Below, one piece after another: positions 32,375 through 44,794 of a DNA stretch of 64,000 nt. Each line of letters opens with the position of its first letter. Position 1 is the first letter of the stretch. Source of the stretch: Lonicera japonica (Eukaryota; Streptophyta; Magnoliopsida; Dipsacales; Caprifoliaceae); NCBI GenBank assembly GCA_021464415.1, contig CM038465.1:24149839-24213838 (forward strand), read 5' to 3'. A model generated the notes under the pieces. The model saw nothing but the letters and a program-made list of their open reading frames with translations, was not told the DNA's origin and made no database searches. The translations under genes and the position numbers were made by a program.

Positions 32375-34959
32375 TGTGAAACCCCGAAATCCCGTCTAGA
32401 GGATTATTCCTCCGGGACTCGGTTAGCCACGGTGTCGTACGCGACGACGGGTATGAAGTAATAAAATTTAGAATCTTATACAAAAAATATGTACAACCAT
32501 TTAAGTCATTTTAAAATAAAATCTGGCATGTGGAGTTTATTCATAAAGCAAGCCAAAACCTGTCATTCCATACATAAGTTTCACTAAAATCAAAACTCCA
32601 CATTTATATAAAAATGTTTGTACAATGCCTCCCATGGGGTCCCAATCTCATAGAAATTATACTTTTGGAAATCTAATACACAGTATGATAATAGTTTAAA
32701 GTATATAATGCAAGTCTCTTCCTAAAGACTTTGGCAATCGGCCATCAGAGCTAATTAAGATCCGTAAGCGTACCGTCCCCGAGAAACACCTACAAAACGA
32801 TTTGGAAAATGGGAGTCAGCCAAACGGGCTCAGTGGGAACTATAAGGTTTCTATATAAGAAAATAGGTTAGAAACCATGCATGCCATGTAATGCAATATA
32901 ATGAAAGTAAGGTTGGTTTATATGCTGCTTCTGTGTAATAAATCTCCTTTATGTAATATACATTCCTTTTTGTATGTACAAGTGTAAATATATAGACTAC
33001 ATTTCTAAAGCAGCCAATGCACTGAAAATATTTCGTGAAATGCGTATAGATGTTCTTCTAGTCCCCAAATCTTAATAAAATAAATAGAACATAGGTTTAT
33101 CGGGCTTTTATGTATATCGTGTAAAAACATGTATCTCCAAGATACATTTATATCTTTATGAAGCTGTAAATAAGAAATAGTAACAATATATAGCCCGAAT
33201 ATGTATAAAAGATGCCACAACACCGCAACCAGATCTATCATCATGTCAAATCAAATATATCATCCTCACGTCTAGGATTTCAAATTTACTGTGCACAGAG
33301 ATAGCTGGCAACTCAATTTCATCTGCCCCCAAGGCAAGGACACCTACTAGGTCCACCTAGACGCTACCTCATGCAGCCACAAAGACATATGCTACAAATA
33401 ATCCTGACATAGCCACCAGGGCACACGGTACATATAATAACCAATATATATCTGGTACGAACGGTGTGGCTAACCGATATAAAATCACAATAATTATCTC
33501 ATCAAAATACATAATATATTTGGGAATATCCCAATACAATCCCAACATAATGTGTATAAAGTATGTATGCCAATACACCTTAAAATCTGTAGTAGTATTG
33601 TTGTTGAGCTTAAACAAGATCCGCCAAGTCCGTCAGTTAGTATGAGAAACAAAAAGATCATCAATTTGGCCCTAAGCCAAGTATAATATAATCAAACAAT
33701 GTATATGAGTTCCCAAATAGCCTCCCTTTTAGATTTAAAGACTTCATTTATTCAAAATATATTTATGTATTTGACCAGCATATTTACGGACTGGCTAAGT
33801 TAGTAGAAACTCTCATAAATATAGCTCATAACTTAAACACAACAACAATACTACCAATATTTGTAACTTTGTCCAAAATATACTCTAAATCCCATATATG
33901 ACATCATGTATAAACGTATCAAAGCTTAGCGTATATAATCGTATGAGTACTTGAAGGTTATCTACCAAACTTTCTTATAAATCATTTTCAATTATGGTTT
34001 TTTGTCTAAAACCATTATTTATGTCATATATGATGTGAATCTTTCAAAGTTATTCCAAGAAATTGACCCAAGCCCCATGCATATGCAACTTTGAGTAAAA
34101 ACCCTAGGTTTGGATTGCTTTGGTGTAAATATGTTATAATAACTTGAAAATAAGTTTAAATACTATTGTTCCCACCTTAGGAGGGTCAATCCCTCGCAGA
34201 ATTGCAGAAGAAAACGAGCCAAGGAAGCGCATACGCGAAAACCCCCAATTGAAGCTTGCAAACCCTAGCCATGGAGGATTTGGATGAAAAGGAAGATGAA
34301 GATGATGATGGAGATGGTGATGATGGAATCATTTAGATGTGGGATAATATGCCTTGAACGCTCCCTCTTAATCCCCTAAGATAGCCCCTCAACTCTCTCT
34401 CTAAAGCTCTCAAGGTTGAGTGATGAAATAAGGAAGAAAGGAAAAGAAGAAATATATAAAAACCCTCGCTAGATCGATGTAGCCGACTAGATTATGTAGT
34501 TGACTCACCCTCCTTCCATGTAGCCGACTACATGGTGTAATTTCTGCCTTCTTTAGTTTTTAGGCAACAATTCAACTTCGCACCCACTTTTGGGCATCAA
34601 GGAATTGGAATTGGGTCTCGGCCAAAACACAAAAGTTGTAGAACATTGAAATACCTTTCCAATGGAACCAACAGGGCCTCATATGGATTTCGGATGAAGG
34701 AGATATGCATTTCCAAAGTCGGCTAATAACCATTAAACGCATAGGACGAAAACTTGCTATTTACGAGCAGATTTTTGTTCGATCCACCCGGAATGACTTA
34801 TGGTCATTCTAACCTACTCAAATATACTAATATAACTTATTGAAGGCCTTTAAGTCACAACGTTCCCTTCGGAACACAATTTCATCTCCCAAGGCTCGAA
34901 TTTGACTAAATTCGATTAAGGAACTTGATACGCGTGGAATGAAGAAACGGGTTGTTACA
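32375..34959 (-). mobile_element. Solo LTR K1 (TGTAAC...GGGTTTCACA family)
   Basis: On the plus strand it begins TGTGAAACCCCGAAATCCCG and ends GGGTTGTTACA. It is flanked by the perfect duplication tcttg (32370-32374 and 34960-34964). The length is 2585 bp and there is no coding sequence. It is homologous to 44351-46930 (opposite orientation) and to the split copy 39163-40861 plus 59081-59739. It interrupts gag of the chromovirus-like element. Confidence 0.88.
34440..34535 (-). promoter_or_regulatory. GTCGAC/GCCGAC palindrome pair and AT-rich TATA region of solo LTR K1
   Basis: An AT-rich TATATA stretch (34450-34459) lies next to units such as gatgtagccgactag, tgtagttgactca and catgtagccgactacatg. 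The same layout is found in the related LTR at 59330-59405 and in 44775-44840. Confidence 0.5.
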
Positions 34960-34964
34960 TCTTG

Positions 34965-35389
34965 GTTCTCAACAGGGTCCCCCTCACCCGGATCGACTTG
35001 TTAATAAACTGGCCTCTTACTTCCTTTCTTTGGTCACATTCTATAGGAAGAGCAAAATATATTTAGTACAACAAGTATCACATGAAAATATAAAATTGAA
35101 AGACGAAGTGAACATCCGAGGAATAAGAAATAAACTTTTTGGGTAGAACCCAATTGGCCATCTTGTTTCGATTCTAGTTAGTAACATTATACTAATGATT
35201 TATAGTATAGTCATCCATTGCACTGCGGCTGACTATAATATAACCCATTAGTCCCTCTTCTACTATGCTAGAAACGAAAATCAGCTCCTCGAGTTTCTCC
35301 CAATCTCGATGAATTAGAATGGATAGGATCAACACAAAATCGAATTTCTTATTCTACCCCACTCTTGGCGAAAGGAAAAGAAACCTATG
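34965..35389 (-). other. Chromovirus-like leader and start of gag
   Basis: The minus strand shows a short frame QVDPGEGDPVENQD running into the insertion point, which continues after it. The rest up to the primer site is AT-rich leader with no other gene. Confidence 0.5.
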
Positions 35390-35401
35390 CCTCTGATGCC
35401 A
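35390..35401 (-). other. Primer binding site of the chromovirus-like element
   Basis: The minus strand reads TGGCATCAGAGG, one base off the usual TGGTATCAGAGG, three bases from the LTR. Confidence 0.7.
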
Positions 35402-35404
35402 ACT

Positions 35405-37407
35405 TGTGACGCTCCAAATCCTGTTAAGAGGATTTACCCTCCGGGACCTGGTTAATCTCGGAGCCGTACTTGACGGCGACCCAAAATAAGAAGAACATAG
35501 AACAATAAGCAGCGATTATATCCATGAAACTAAAATTTACACCATAACCAAATCATATAAAGTATATGAGACAAGCCTCTAACGAGGTCCCAAAACATAA
35601 GACCACACTCCTTAATTTACATATCAGTCAAAGAGCAAATATATATTACATATCACATCGATGGTGTAAACAAAATATTAAGATCAATGGTCCTTCCACT
35701 CAAAGGACCCTCAGCTAACTATGAAGTAGGAAATGAGGCAGGCTAAGAGGCGTCGTCCTTCGTCTTCCCCTTTCCCGACGAACTTGCAAAAGTACCTATA
35801 TAGAAAATAGTATGGGTGAGTAAAAATGATTCAGTGGGAACCATATATATGATAAATTAAATTTGGAAAAAGTAGTAAAACCTTCTTTACCTGTTATATA
35901 TACACACATATGTAAGTAGCTTATACCAACAACCTTGTAATACAACTGATACGGGCTTCACCCCAGAACTCTCGAATCATAAATCTAAACGATAACCGCG
36001 TCTATCCAAGCGTACAACCAAGTTTACATTTCGTGGCCTTTCAACCACATGGCAACAGGGCCGTTCGTTATTTTTCGTGCAGGGTTTCAGGTCTTGCACC
36101 CAGGGGCTCACTGTCCCAACTTAAAGTCTCAATCGTTAGAGACGAAACCTGGGGCCGATCATGGACTAGCGCTAACAATAAACCTTTAAGCAACCCAATC
36201 GTCACACATAAAACTCGTAATGTATTCAACATGAGAATTTTAGTATAAACCATCTCAGTAAGTAGAACAAATCGTTTAATAAGTATTTCATGAAGAAATT
36301 CAACCACTCGGACCATTATTAGCTTATATGAAAGTGCCTAGCAAAAACCTTCAGTATACAATATTGTCCAAGTGGGGTTTTAGTGAAAAGCAAGTATTTA
36401 ATAAGAATTTCTTGTTGAATCCTGCTATTTGAACAATATGTAGTCTACTAGAATCATTAATTTCAACACTTCATCAAAATCTCACTATACACCTAAAATA
36501 TGTATATATAACTTAGGATTTTCAACAAGCAAGTAGTATAATGAGAATCAAATCATAACAAGGTAGAAAATTAGTTTTGATACTAGATTCCCACCTCTAA
36601 GGAGCTTGATTACTGAAATTGATAGCTTGAAGACACTCATCCTTCAAGATTGTAAAACCCTAAAACCCCACCAAGCTTTAATGGAGGTGGAAAATGAAGA
36701 TGAGGGTGGAAGAAGGAGATTCAGAAGCAAAGGCTTTGCTCAACGGATCGTATGTCTTTGGAGCTCTAAAGAATCCTCCTTTAGGTTGCTCTCAACTCCC
36801 TCACTCTTCCTTGGATAGTTTTTGGTCGAAAGTGAAGGAGAAAGGGGGTTAAAACGTGAGTTTTCGGGTCAGAAGTGGTCAAAATCGACCAACAGGCTTA
36901 CTATGATCGATCATGGTCCCCTATGATCGATCATAAAGTGTTCTGTAGTGCTCTATTTTGCCCATGATCAATCATGGTCTTCCATGATCGATCATGGTGA
37001 TTGCTGCATCAAACAACAATCTTAGGAGCCTAAAATGAGCCTCGAAACGTTTAAATCTTTACTCAGGCCAAACATGAAACTTGTAGAGGGGAATGATAGG
37101 AAGATTTGGCGGTAAACAAAGAGTCATTTGGACATCAGATGAAGAAGTTATGACCTCTCAAAGTTGGCCAAAATTTAGTAAATCGCGTAGAATCAAAACA
37201 CGCGTTCAAGATCTCGTTTTCAATTCGGACCACCCGAATGATGAAAAGATTGGTCATTCAAACTTAATTACACTATAACAGCATGTCCAAGCTATAAAAC
37301 TACAAGTAGGTAACTTACATCATAAGAACGCTAGTCAAAACACAACATATCAACTATATGGAATAAGGTGAGAGTTTTAAAAGTAAAATAAGGCTAGGGG
37401 AGTTACA
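35405..37407 (-). repeat. 5' LTR of the chromovirus-like element
   Basis: On the plus strand it begins TGTGACGCTCC and ends GGGGAGTTACA, 2003 bp. It contains palindromes of the type CATGATCGATCATGG (36903-36997) and the recurrent U3 block aactTGTAGAGGgg (37080). The first 80 bases (plus strand) match the TGTGACGCC... ends of the other gypsy-type LTRs. Confidence 0.8.
36903..36997 (-). repeat. GATCGATC palindrome cluster in the chromovirus-like LTR
   Basis: Four units related to ccATGATCGATCATgg occur within 95 bp: two ctATGATCGATCAT(a/g), one CATGATCAATCATGG and one CATGATCGATCATGG. They lie upstream (in element sense) of the presumed transcription start region. Confidence 0.75.
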
Positions 37408-39162
37408 ATTTCAGGAAGCCGCGGTTGAAATTGGTGGCTAATGGCGAAAGTCAAACCTTTACCAAAATGAGTTTTTGGCCAATTTTAAGAGGTCATAACT
37501 TTCTCATAAGAAGTCCAAATGAGACCCCATTTGTGCTTATCTCTAGGTTTTGATCCATTCTATAATTTTGTGTTTTAAACGAAAGTTAATTCATACATCT
37601 CGCTGGTTAAAATAGCGTTCAAAGTAAGCCAATCGCTAAATTTTGATTGTTCGGTAGCGTTTCTGCAGCCCGCTTTCTTCGACGAATTTCTGGGTATTAT
37701 CCATCAATAATTTGGAGAAACTATCTGTTATGAAGTTGTAGATCAGAGTTTCGAGCGAAAAGTTATGACTAAATTATAAACAAAACTTTAGAAAATGGGG
37801 CCTCTGATCGATCAAAGGGGTTCCAGCGGGTTTTTTAACCATTTCTCATTGCTTTTTATTCACCACTCTTCCCCCTTTCTTCACCCATTCGACCCCCACC
37901 AATTGTGAGGTTAGAGAGAGAGTGACAGCTCACTTGTAAGGGTTCAAAAGAATGATCTTTCAAGATTCTTTTTCCTTCATAAAACCACCATCATATCACT
38001 TCTAAATCCTTACTATTCATCATCTTCCCCCACTGCTCTTTACCATTCTAGCGCACAAATTGGGGTTTTCGTGATTGGTGCTCCTTCGGCTCGATTAAGC
38101 GACGAATCTTCAAGGGATTGACCCAATTAAGGTGGGAATGCTAGTACACAAACTCAATTTCTACTATTATGTGATGTATCTTCAATTCTTAATGTATATT
38201 AAGGGTTTTCTTATAATCTTGTTGACACACACATACATGGGGCTTGAGTTTAAGGTTTATGACTTGTTTTCTGGATTTTATCCATGTTTTTGTTGTGATT
38301 TCATGCCTGTACATATGAACCTCTTTATACGCTAGCGTACCATAGACACTATTCATTTTCCACTAGCACGGGTGCGCGTATATTCAGTTTCAGGGTGTAT
38401 ATCCTATGTTATGATTTAAGAAGGAGGTTTTATTCAAGATTAGAATTTTAGTATACTTTGGTATGAACTTGGTACCTTAATAGCTATACATAATTTCCCC
38501 TACTGATATTATTAAGTTATAAAAGGGAATTATTTAATAAATATAAATTATAGAGGGCCTTGGATGCATTTACATATTTAATATATTAAAATAGATTTGT
38601 ATATGTATTGGTCTTACGATGTAGATAATGTATACATGCCATTGGAATTCCCAATACCATGAATGTGGTGGACTTACCATTTTGGTAAAAATCATATTAT
38701 ATTTTCTTAAGTTACACACTTGAAAATAGTGGGTATGGTTTCATTACCAAAGTCGCTATGATTATATTCATACGCTGCATACGCTATAAAACGGATAAAT
38801 TATTTAGTGAATAGTATTCTCTTAACCCAAGAATTTAATACCAATAGAATACTAGTTCACCCATTGGAATTATTCAAGTATCATATTGATAAAATCATGC
38901 GATGGTGTTAGTTTCTTAAATGGCACGTGTATATTAACTACATCTTAAGTTGAGTATGATATCCTTGTACATAAACCTAGTATCACATATACATATTGGT
39001 TTCACATATAATTTGTGTATAGACTGAACGTTGCGTATATAGAGAAACTAGATATGATTTTGGTTTACAGAATTATTATGAAGGTATGATTTGATATATA
39101 TATATATATACATGTATGTATGCTTGTGTGTATTACATACGAGTATATTCTTTGGAAAATAG
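37408..39162 (+). repeat. Plus-strand gypsy-type LTR fragment (Y)
   Basis: Carries the same U3 block (taactttctcataagaagtcc) and the attaaggtgggaatgctagta segment found in sense orientation in 44351-46930. It also has a TGATCGATCA palindrome at 37805-37814. It lacks a clean start because the chromovirus-like element inserted at its left side, and LTR Z begins at 39163. No coding sequence. Confidence 0.6.
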
Positions 39163-40861
39163 TGTGACGCCCTGAAATCCCGTTTAGAGTATTATAACTC
39201 CGGGACTCGGTTAGCCACGGAGTCGTACGCGACGACGGGTACAAAGTAATAAAATTTAGAATTTTATACCAAAAACATGTTCAAGTATTTAAGTAATTTT
39301 AAACACAAAATCCGACATGTGGAGTTTATTCATATGACAAACCAAAACCTGTCATAAGATATAAGTAAATCCATTTACAATCGATGCTCCACATTTATAT
39401 AAAAATGTTTGTACAAAGCCTCCAACGAGGTCCCATTTGTCGTAGAAATTATACATTAATATGTATATGGCAATATAATACATCTATATTAATCGAATAG
39501 AGAACTAGCATACAAGTCGTTTCCAAACGACTTAAATAAACGGTCATCAGAGCTAATAGTGAAAGTAATGTAAGTTTTTACGCTGCTTCTCTGTAATAAA
39601 TCTCCCCTGGTTAATATACATTCTTGTTTACGTATATACAAATATATATATATATACTACATTTCTGAAGCAGCCGATGCAATGAAAACATTTCGTGAAA
39701 TGCATATAGATGTTATCCCAGTCCCCAAATCGTAATAAAATAAATATAACATAGGTTTATCGGGCTTTTCTGTATATATCGTGTAAAAACATTTATCTCC
39801 AAGATACATTTGTATCTTTATAAAGCTGTAGTTAAGAAACAGTAATAATCTATAGCCCGAATATATATAAAAGATACAACAACACCGCGACCAGATCTCT
39901 ATCATCATGTCATTTCATATACACACGTCACATCTAGGATTTTAAATTTACTGTGCACAGAGATAGCCGGCAACTCGGTTTCTTTTGCCCTTCAGGTAGG
40001 GACCACCTACCAGGTCCACCTAGATGGAAAATGCCCCCAAGGAAATATAATAATCTCACGTAACCACCAAGGCTATACGCTACAGGAAATCACCAATATC
40101 TATCTGGTACGAATGGTGTGGCTAACCAATATGAAATCACAATAATCATCTCATCAAAGTATATAATATAGTTGGGAATATCCAAATACAATCTGAACAT
40201 AATGTATATATAGCGTGTATGACAATAAGCCTTAAAATATATAGTGGTGTTGTTGTTGAGCTTAAACAAGATCTGCGAAGTCCGTCAATTAGTAAGAGAA
40301 ACCAGAAAAATCATCAGTTTGGGAGCTTTCATATGTTTTCATCAATTTGGCCCTAAGCCAAGTCTAAAACAATCCAGCAATGTTTAAGAGTTTCCAAATA
40401 GCCTCCCTTTTTGATTTAAAGGCTTCATTTATTCAAAAAAACATTTATGTATTTGACTAGCATACTTACGGACTGGCTAGGTAAGTAGAAAATCTCATAA
40501 ATATAGCTTATAACTTAAACACAACAACAATACCACCAACATATGTAACTTTATACAAAATATTCTCTAAATCCCATATATGACATCATATATAAGCGTA
40601 TCAAAGCTTAGCGTATATAATCGTATACGTACCTGAAGGTTATGTACCAAAATTTCTTATAAATCATTTCCAATTAGGGCTTTTTTTCAAAAATCATTAT
40701 TGATGTCATATATGATGCAAATCTATCAAAGTTATCCGAAAAAATTGACCCAAGCCCCATGCATATGCAAGTTTAAGTAAAAACCCTAGGTTTCGCTTTT
40801 TTGTATGTAATAGATACAATAAGTTGAAAAGAAATTTAAATACAATTGTTACCACTTTAGG
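39163..40861 (-). mobile_element. LTR Z, left part (split by copia-2)
   Basis: Begins TGTGACGCCCTGAAATCCCG on the plus strand and follows K1 closely. It is interrupted at 40861 by copia-2 and resumes at 59081. The duplication ttagg (40857-40861 and 59076-59080) marks the insertion. Together the two parts give about 2.36 kb; the last part is missing because LTR B inserted at 59740. Confidence 0.85.
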
Positions 40862-41068
40862 TGTTGGGAATTAGGGCATCAAACATGCATCACATACAAT
40901 AATTTGAGCGCTAATCATTAAACCCTATGATCTATACTGTTCAATAAAATCGACAGAATACATACCTTGTACGAGATTTCGCGTCAATAAAACCGAATAG
41001 GATGGATTAGATCCTACTGTTGTTGTCGTCCTAGCGTAGAAAATATGACGCCTCTACGGTATGCACAC

Positions 41069-42628
41069 TGTAGACACCCCGATCCGTGACCCCCGCAAGA
41101 ACCCTAACGACCTTCGAAAGTACTATTTTTAGAGTCTGGAACTCATCCGAACACCCGGAACTGCCCCGAAGAGGTTTATTGTCCAAACAAACATTTTTTA
41201 AAGTAAAATGTCGCACGACATTCAAGATTGTGACTCGACACACACAAGTATGTCGCACGACATACCCACTTTATAGGGGACATGTCGCCCGACAAACACC
41301 CCACCACTCCACTTTCTGACTCATCAGTGAGTCAAAATCATCATTAAAGTGAAATGTCGCACGACAGTCAAGATTGTCGCGCGACATACACCTTTTCACC
41401 ACTATAAATAGGCCAGCAGCTCCCAAGGATTAAAGACACCAACATCACAGCTGAAAACAACAAGAAAAATCGCCAGAGCAGAGCAGAAAACAGCAACAAG
41501 CATTTTCGATTATCATCTTATTTCTGAAGAGATCGAATCTATTCTCAACACTCGACGTGTCTCATTTCTGAAATTGAATTCTCGGAAATATCTGAAGAAG
41601 GAGAAGATTATTATCTCCGAAGATCTCTCTGCCGTATTATATTTTCTTTCTTATTATTATTCTCGTCGGGAGGGTAACGAAAGTCTCTTCTAGTAATTAA
41701 ATAAGATATTTGTATATTAGTTTTATTGTAGTAAGCGAAGTGGCAACATGGTTGTGCTAGATTCCTAACGCGCTCGAAAATCAGGTTTATTTGTGTACTT
41801 GTTTTATTTCTGTTGTTTTGTCCATGTTTTATTTGAATAAACTTATTGCCAAGTTACAAATAGCCTACCATCTTTAAAATAAAAGACCTTGATAAAACCA
41901 TTTGCAAAACTAGAAGAGTGAGTACGTTATCATCGGGATAAAATTCTATTTTCAAAACCCGGACTGATTAGACTTATCTAGGAACTAAAATCAACATATC
42001 CTATCTTTTCTATAGACTATGACGTGTCTGATAAAACTCTCCTCAAAGAGTTCTAGTTCCATATTAAATCAGTCCCGATATAAATGCGAACTTTTACGAA
42101 AGTAATCACAACACGAGAAAACCATCATTATCGGAGGAAATAATACGTGACACTCTTTCAAAATAAAAGGCTTTGTCATTTGTATTTACATCTTTCAATA
42201 ATAAAAACATCGGATCTCGGAACACAAAGGTTTTTTATCCCTTTCCCGTTTTTCCCAGAAATTAGGGTTTTTCATTTAAAAAGTAGTAGACTGTCAGTAA
42301 AAGCATCCAAGTTTTTCAAACTTAAAATAAACATATAAGACCACTAGAGACCGAAAGGGCGGAATGGGTGCTTAACACCTTCCCAAATCGTAATATAGTT
42401 CTCGAACCCTATAGAATCCTGGTTTCGTAGACAAACGTGTAAAGGACACCCCTTTGCATCTAGAATAGACGTACTGGCGACTCTGAACGAACCCCTTTCC
42501 ATCTAGAATAAACGTAGGGACACCCGATATGAATTATCGAAGCAAATGGAACGACGGAATCCTTTCCGACGTTTCAGACGCCCAAAGACGGGAATGAGAC
42601 CCGTGGGTCGTATTTGCAGATTCTCACA
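41069..42628 (+). mobile_element. Solo LTR A2 (TGTAGACACC...GATTCTCACA family)
   Basis: 1560 bp, flanked by the duplication cacac (41064-41068 and 42629-42633). The other copia-2 LTR shows the empty site (tatgcacacatgaacg near 52858). It contains TGTCGCACGACA-type palindromes (41209-41386, mostly decayed), TATAAATA at 41403-41410 with the same 16-base spacing as A1, and the conserved U5 block. Confidence 0.92.
41209..41410 (+). promoter_or_regulatory. Decayed TGTCGCGCGACA array and TATA box of solo LTR A2
   Basis: Six or so units, mostly TGTCGCACGACA, with one intact TGTCGCGCGACA at 41375-41386 ending 16 bases before TATAAATA. Most differ from the palindrome by a G-to-A change at a CpG. Confidence 0.68.
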
Positions 42629-43751
42629 CACACACGAACGAGATTAGACCCTTGCTTGGTGTACTAGCGTCTTCTAGGGTTCTCTCAATTATTTCGCCTC
42701 TCTAGCCCCTACAACTTTTCATAACGGCCAAGAAGAACAAAGGCTCCCTTTTAAAGGGGAACCCTAGTGAGAACCCTAAGCAAGAAACGAATTTGGCACA
42801 AGTCCAACTTGGTCCGTTTTAATTCGTTTTGATCCAACTCGTTTTGGTGTGCGACCCTGTAGGTTTATACTCTTTGGCATTATAATTAAAAGCCCGTTTT
42901 ATTATACAAATAGTAAGCGGTCTCTAGTATAACATTACTACTACCCAAAGGGTATAAAGGTCAAAACGACACAACCTTAAATTGATAGTCCACATATTAA
43001 TTCCTTTTGTCAACCGATATCTTGATTGAACACAAGACTAGGCAAGTGTCATTCTTGTATAGTTCAATCTTTATTTCTTGATCTCTAAGTATAATTAATC
43101 TAATACAAATGACACCTCATTTGCGCATGGCCATGCAAATATTAATTATACTTATCAAGGGCCCAAAGATATCTCTCTCATTATATGAGAGTGATAAATC
43201 CCATCTTGATCAACCACATACCTCTACATAGTTTATAGTATGGTCGATCATCATCTTTATAATTACTCGGTCAAGAGTAACGTTTGATGGTGCCTGACAT
43301 ACTAATCCCTATGTTGGTAACCATGACGCTCTCAGGTCTAAGGATAATACGATATCAAAAATGGGGAACATCACTGATGACATTATGTAACACTCCTCGC
43401 AGTGTACCCAAAGCGGGTCGGTCCAATACTTTATTCCCTAACAAGTATCCGTGTGTTCAGCTCAATATCTTCATATCCATGACTTGTGGAACATAGTCAT
43501 CAGCTGACCCATACTCTAATCAATATATCAATGTGATCCTAAGTTATTGACACATGATTAGGGACATCTAAATAATATTATTATAGCATTACTAGCATCT
43601 CACAATCAAGTAACGTACTTGATGAACTAGTATTAATATATATTATTTACAAGAGAATATAAACTAAAATAAACTTTATTAATGAAAATAAGCATAAGAT
43701 ATCCAAGTACAAATCATAATCTATGAATAGTCCTAGGACATATCTCTTTCA

Positions 43752-43764
43752 GTCTCCCATTTGT
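43752..43764 (-). other. Polypurine tract of copia-2
   Basis: The minus strand reads ACAAATGGGAGAC next to the 3' LTR, a typical copia priming tract. Confidence 0.7.
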
Positions 43765-43765
43765 A

Positions 43766-44350
43766 CTAGGACCATTCATTCATAAAACGAATGCCTAGTG
43801 CACTAAAATGACGATCATGTTTAGATTGAGAAAGTGGCTTAGTCAAAGGATCAGCTACATTCTTGTCTGTGGGAACTTTGCATATCTTTACATCACCATG
43901 ACTGATAAACTCACGAATGAGGTGATAACGTCTCTGAATATGTTTGGACTTTTGGTGCGACCTTGGCTCTTTAGCCTGAGCAATAGCTCCATTGTTGTCA
44001 CAATACAAATCCACTGGATTGGTGCTACTAGGAATGACACCAAGTTCAGTGATAAACTTCTTTATCCATAGTGCTTCCTTTGCTGCTTCTGAAGCAGCTA
44101 CATATTCAACCTCTATTGTAGAATCAACAACTGTGGCTTACTTTGAACTATTCCAACTCACAGCTCCACCATTGAGATAAAACACAAAACCGGATTGTGA
44201 TTTGAAATCATTCTTATCTGACTGAAACCCAGAATCAGTGTAACCATTTACAACCAACTTTTCTTCCCCACCATAAATCAAGAATATATCCCTTGTTCTT
44301 CTTAAGTATTTGAGTATATTCTTGACAGCGTTCCAGTGACTCTCACCTGT
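43766..44350 (-). pseudogene. Copia-2 RNaseH (C-terminal part of pol)
   Basis: The minus strand shows HWNAVKNILKYLRRTRD, NGYTDSGFQSDKNDFKSQSG and VEYVAASEAAKEALWIKK. It then shows LYCDNNGAIAQAKEPRSHQK and VPTDKNVADPLTKPL, the usual copia RNaseH ending, with a final stop at 43766-43768. A TAA at 44138-44140 interrupts it, probably from CAA. The upstream end is cut by solo LTR K2, after which the frame continues at 46931. Confidence 0.88.
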
Positions 44351-44774
44351 TGTAACACCCGGTTTCCTTATCGCTTGCAAATCGCGGCCCATATCGCGTA
44401 TGAGACTGAATTTGGCTCCGGGCAGCCAAATTGGGTTCCGGAAAGGTTGGAATGGTTTGGAAACCTCCAACAAGTCATATTAATATATTTAAGTGTGTTA
44501 CAATGACTATAAGTTGTTTCGGGTGGCTCGGACGAAAATCGGGTCGAAAATCACAAGTTTCGATCCTACGCGATAAGTTATTTTTACCCAACTTTGGATG
44601 ACCATAAATTCCTCATACGAACTCCAAATGAGTCCCCTTTTTTGGCCACGTCTTCATTTCAATGCCCTCTACAACTTTCGTGTTTTGGCTGAGACCCAAT
44701 TCGAACTCCTTGATGCCCAAAAGTGGGTGCGAAGTCGAGCTGTTGACCAAAAGCTGAAGGAGGCAGAAATTAAG

Positions 44775-44794
44775 CCATGGAGTCGACTCCATGG
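44775..44794 (+). promoter_or_regulatory. Perfect 20-bp palindrome in solo LTR K2
   Basis: CCATGGAGTCGACTCCATGG is fully self-complementary. It is followed by a partial second unit (ggggagtcgg, 44801-44810) and a TTTTTTATAT stretch (44830-44839). This is the same position as palindromes in related LTRs. Confidence 0.75.

Larger units (their letters stand above)
29869..37407 (-). mobile_element. Chromovirus-like (Tekay/Del type) Ty3/gypsy element, truncated and deleted
   Basis: Minus-strand order: 5' LTR 35405-37407, primer site 35390-35401, leader, a gag N-terminal fragment split by a solo LTR, a deletion, then RT-RNaseH-integrase down to 29869. There gypsy-X cuts it, so its 3' LTR is outside the window. 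The RT and RNaseH sequences are of the plant chromovirus type, by family recollection. Lineage is inferred without the chromodomain, which would lie in the missing part. Confidence 0.78.
40862..43751 (-). repeat. 3' LTR of copia-2 (with nested solo LTR A2)
   Basis: Begins TGTTGGGAATTAGGGC and ends ATCTCTTTCA, followed by the complement of a polypurine tract (gtctcccatttgt, 43752-43764). It matches 52660-59075 on both sides of the nested insertions. Confidence 0.88.

Noticed and set aside
39095..39112. TA dinucleotide run (also 63700-63716) as a functional site
   Set aside because: Ordinary short microsatellites in AT-rich LTR sequence.
44138..44473. Single gene formed by RNaseH plus upstream LTR sequence
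   Set aside because: The N-terminal part is read from solo LTR K2; only the part below 44351 is copia RNaseH.
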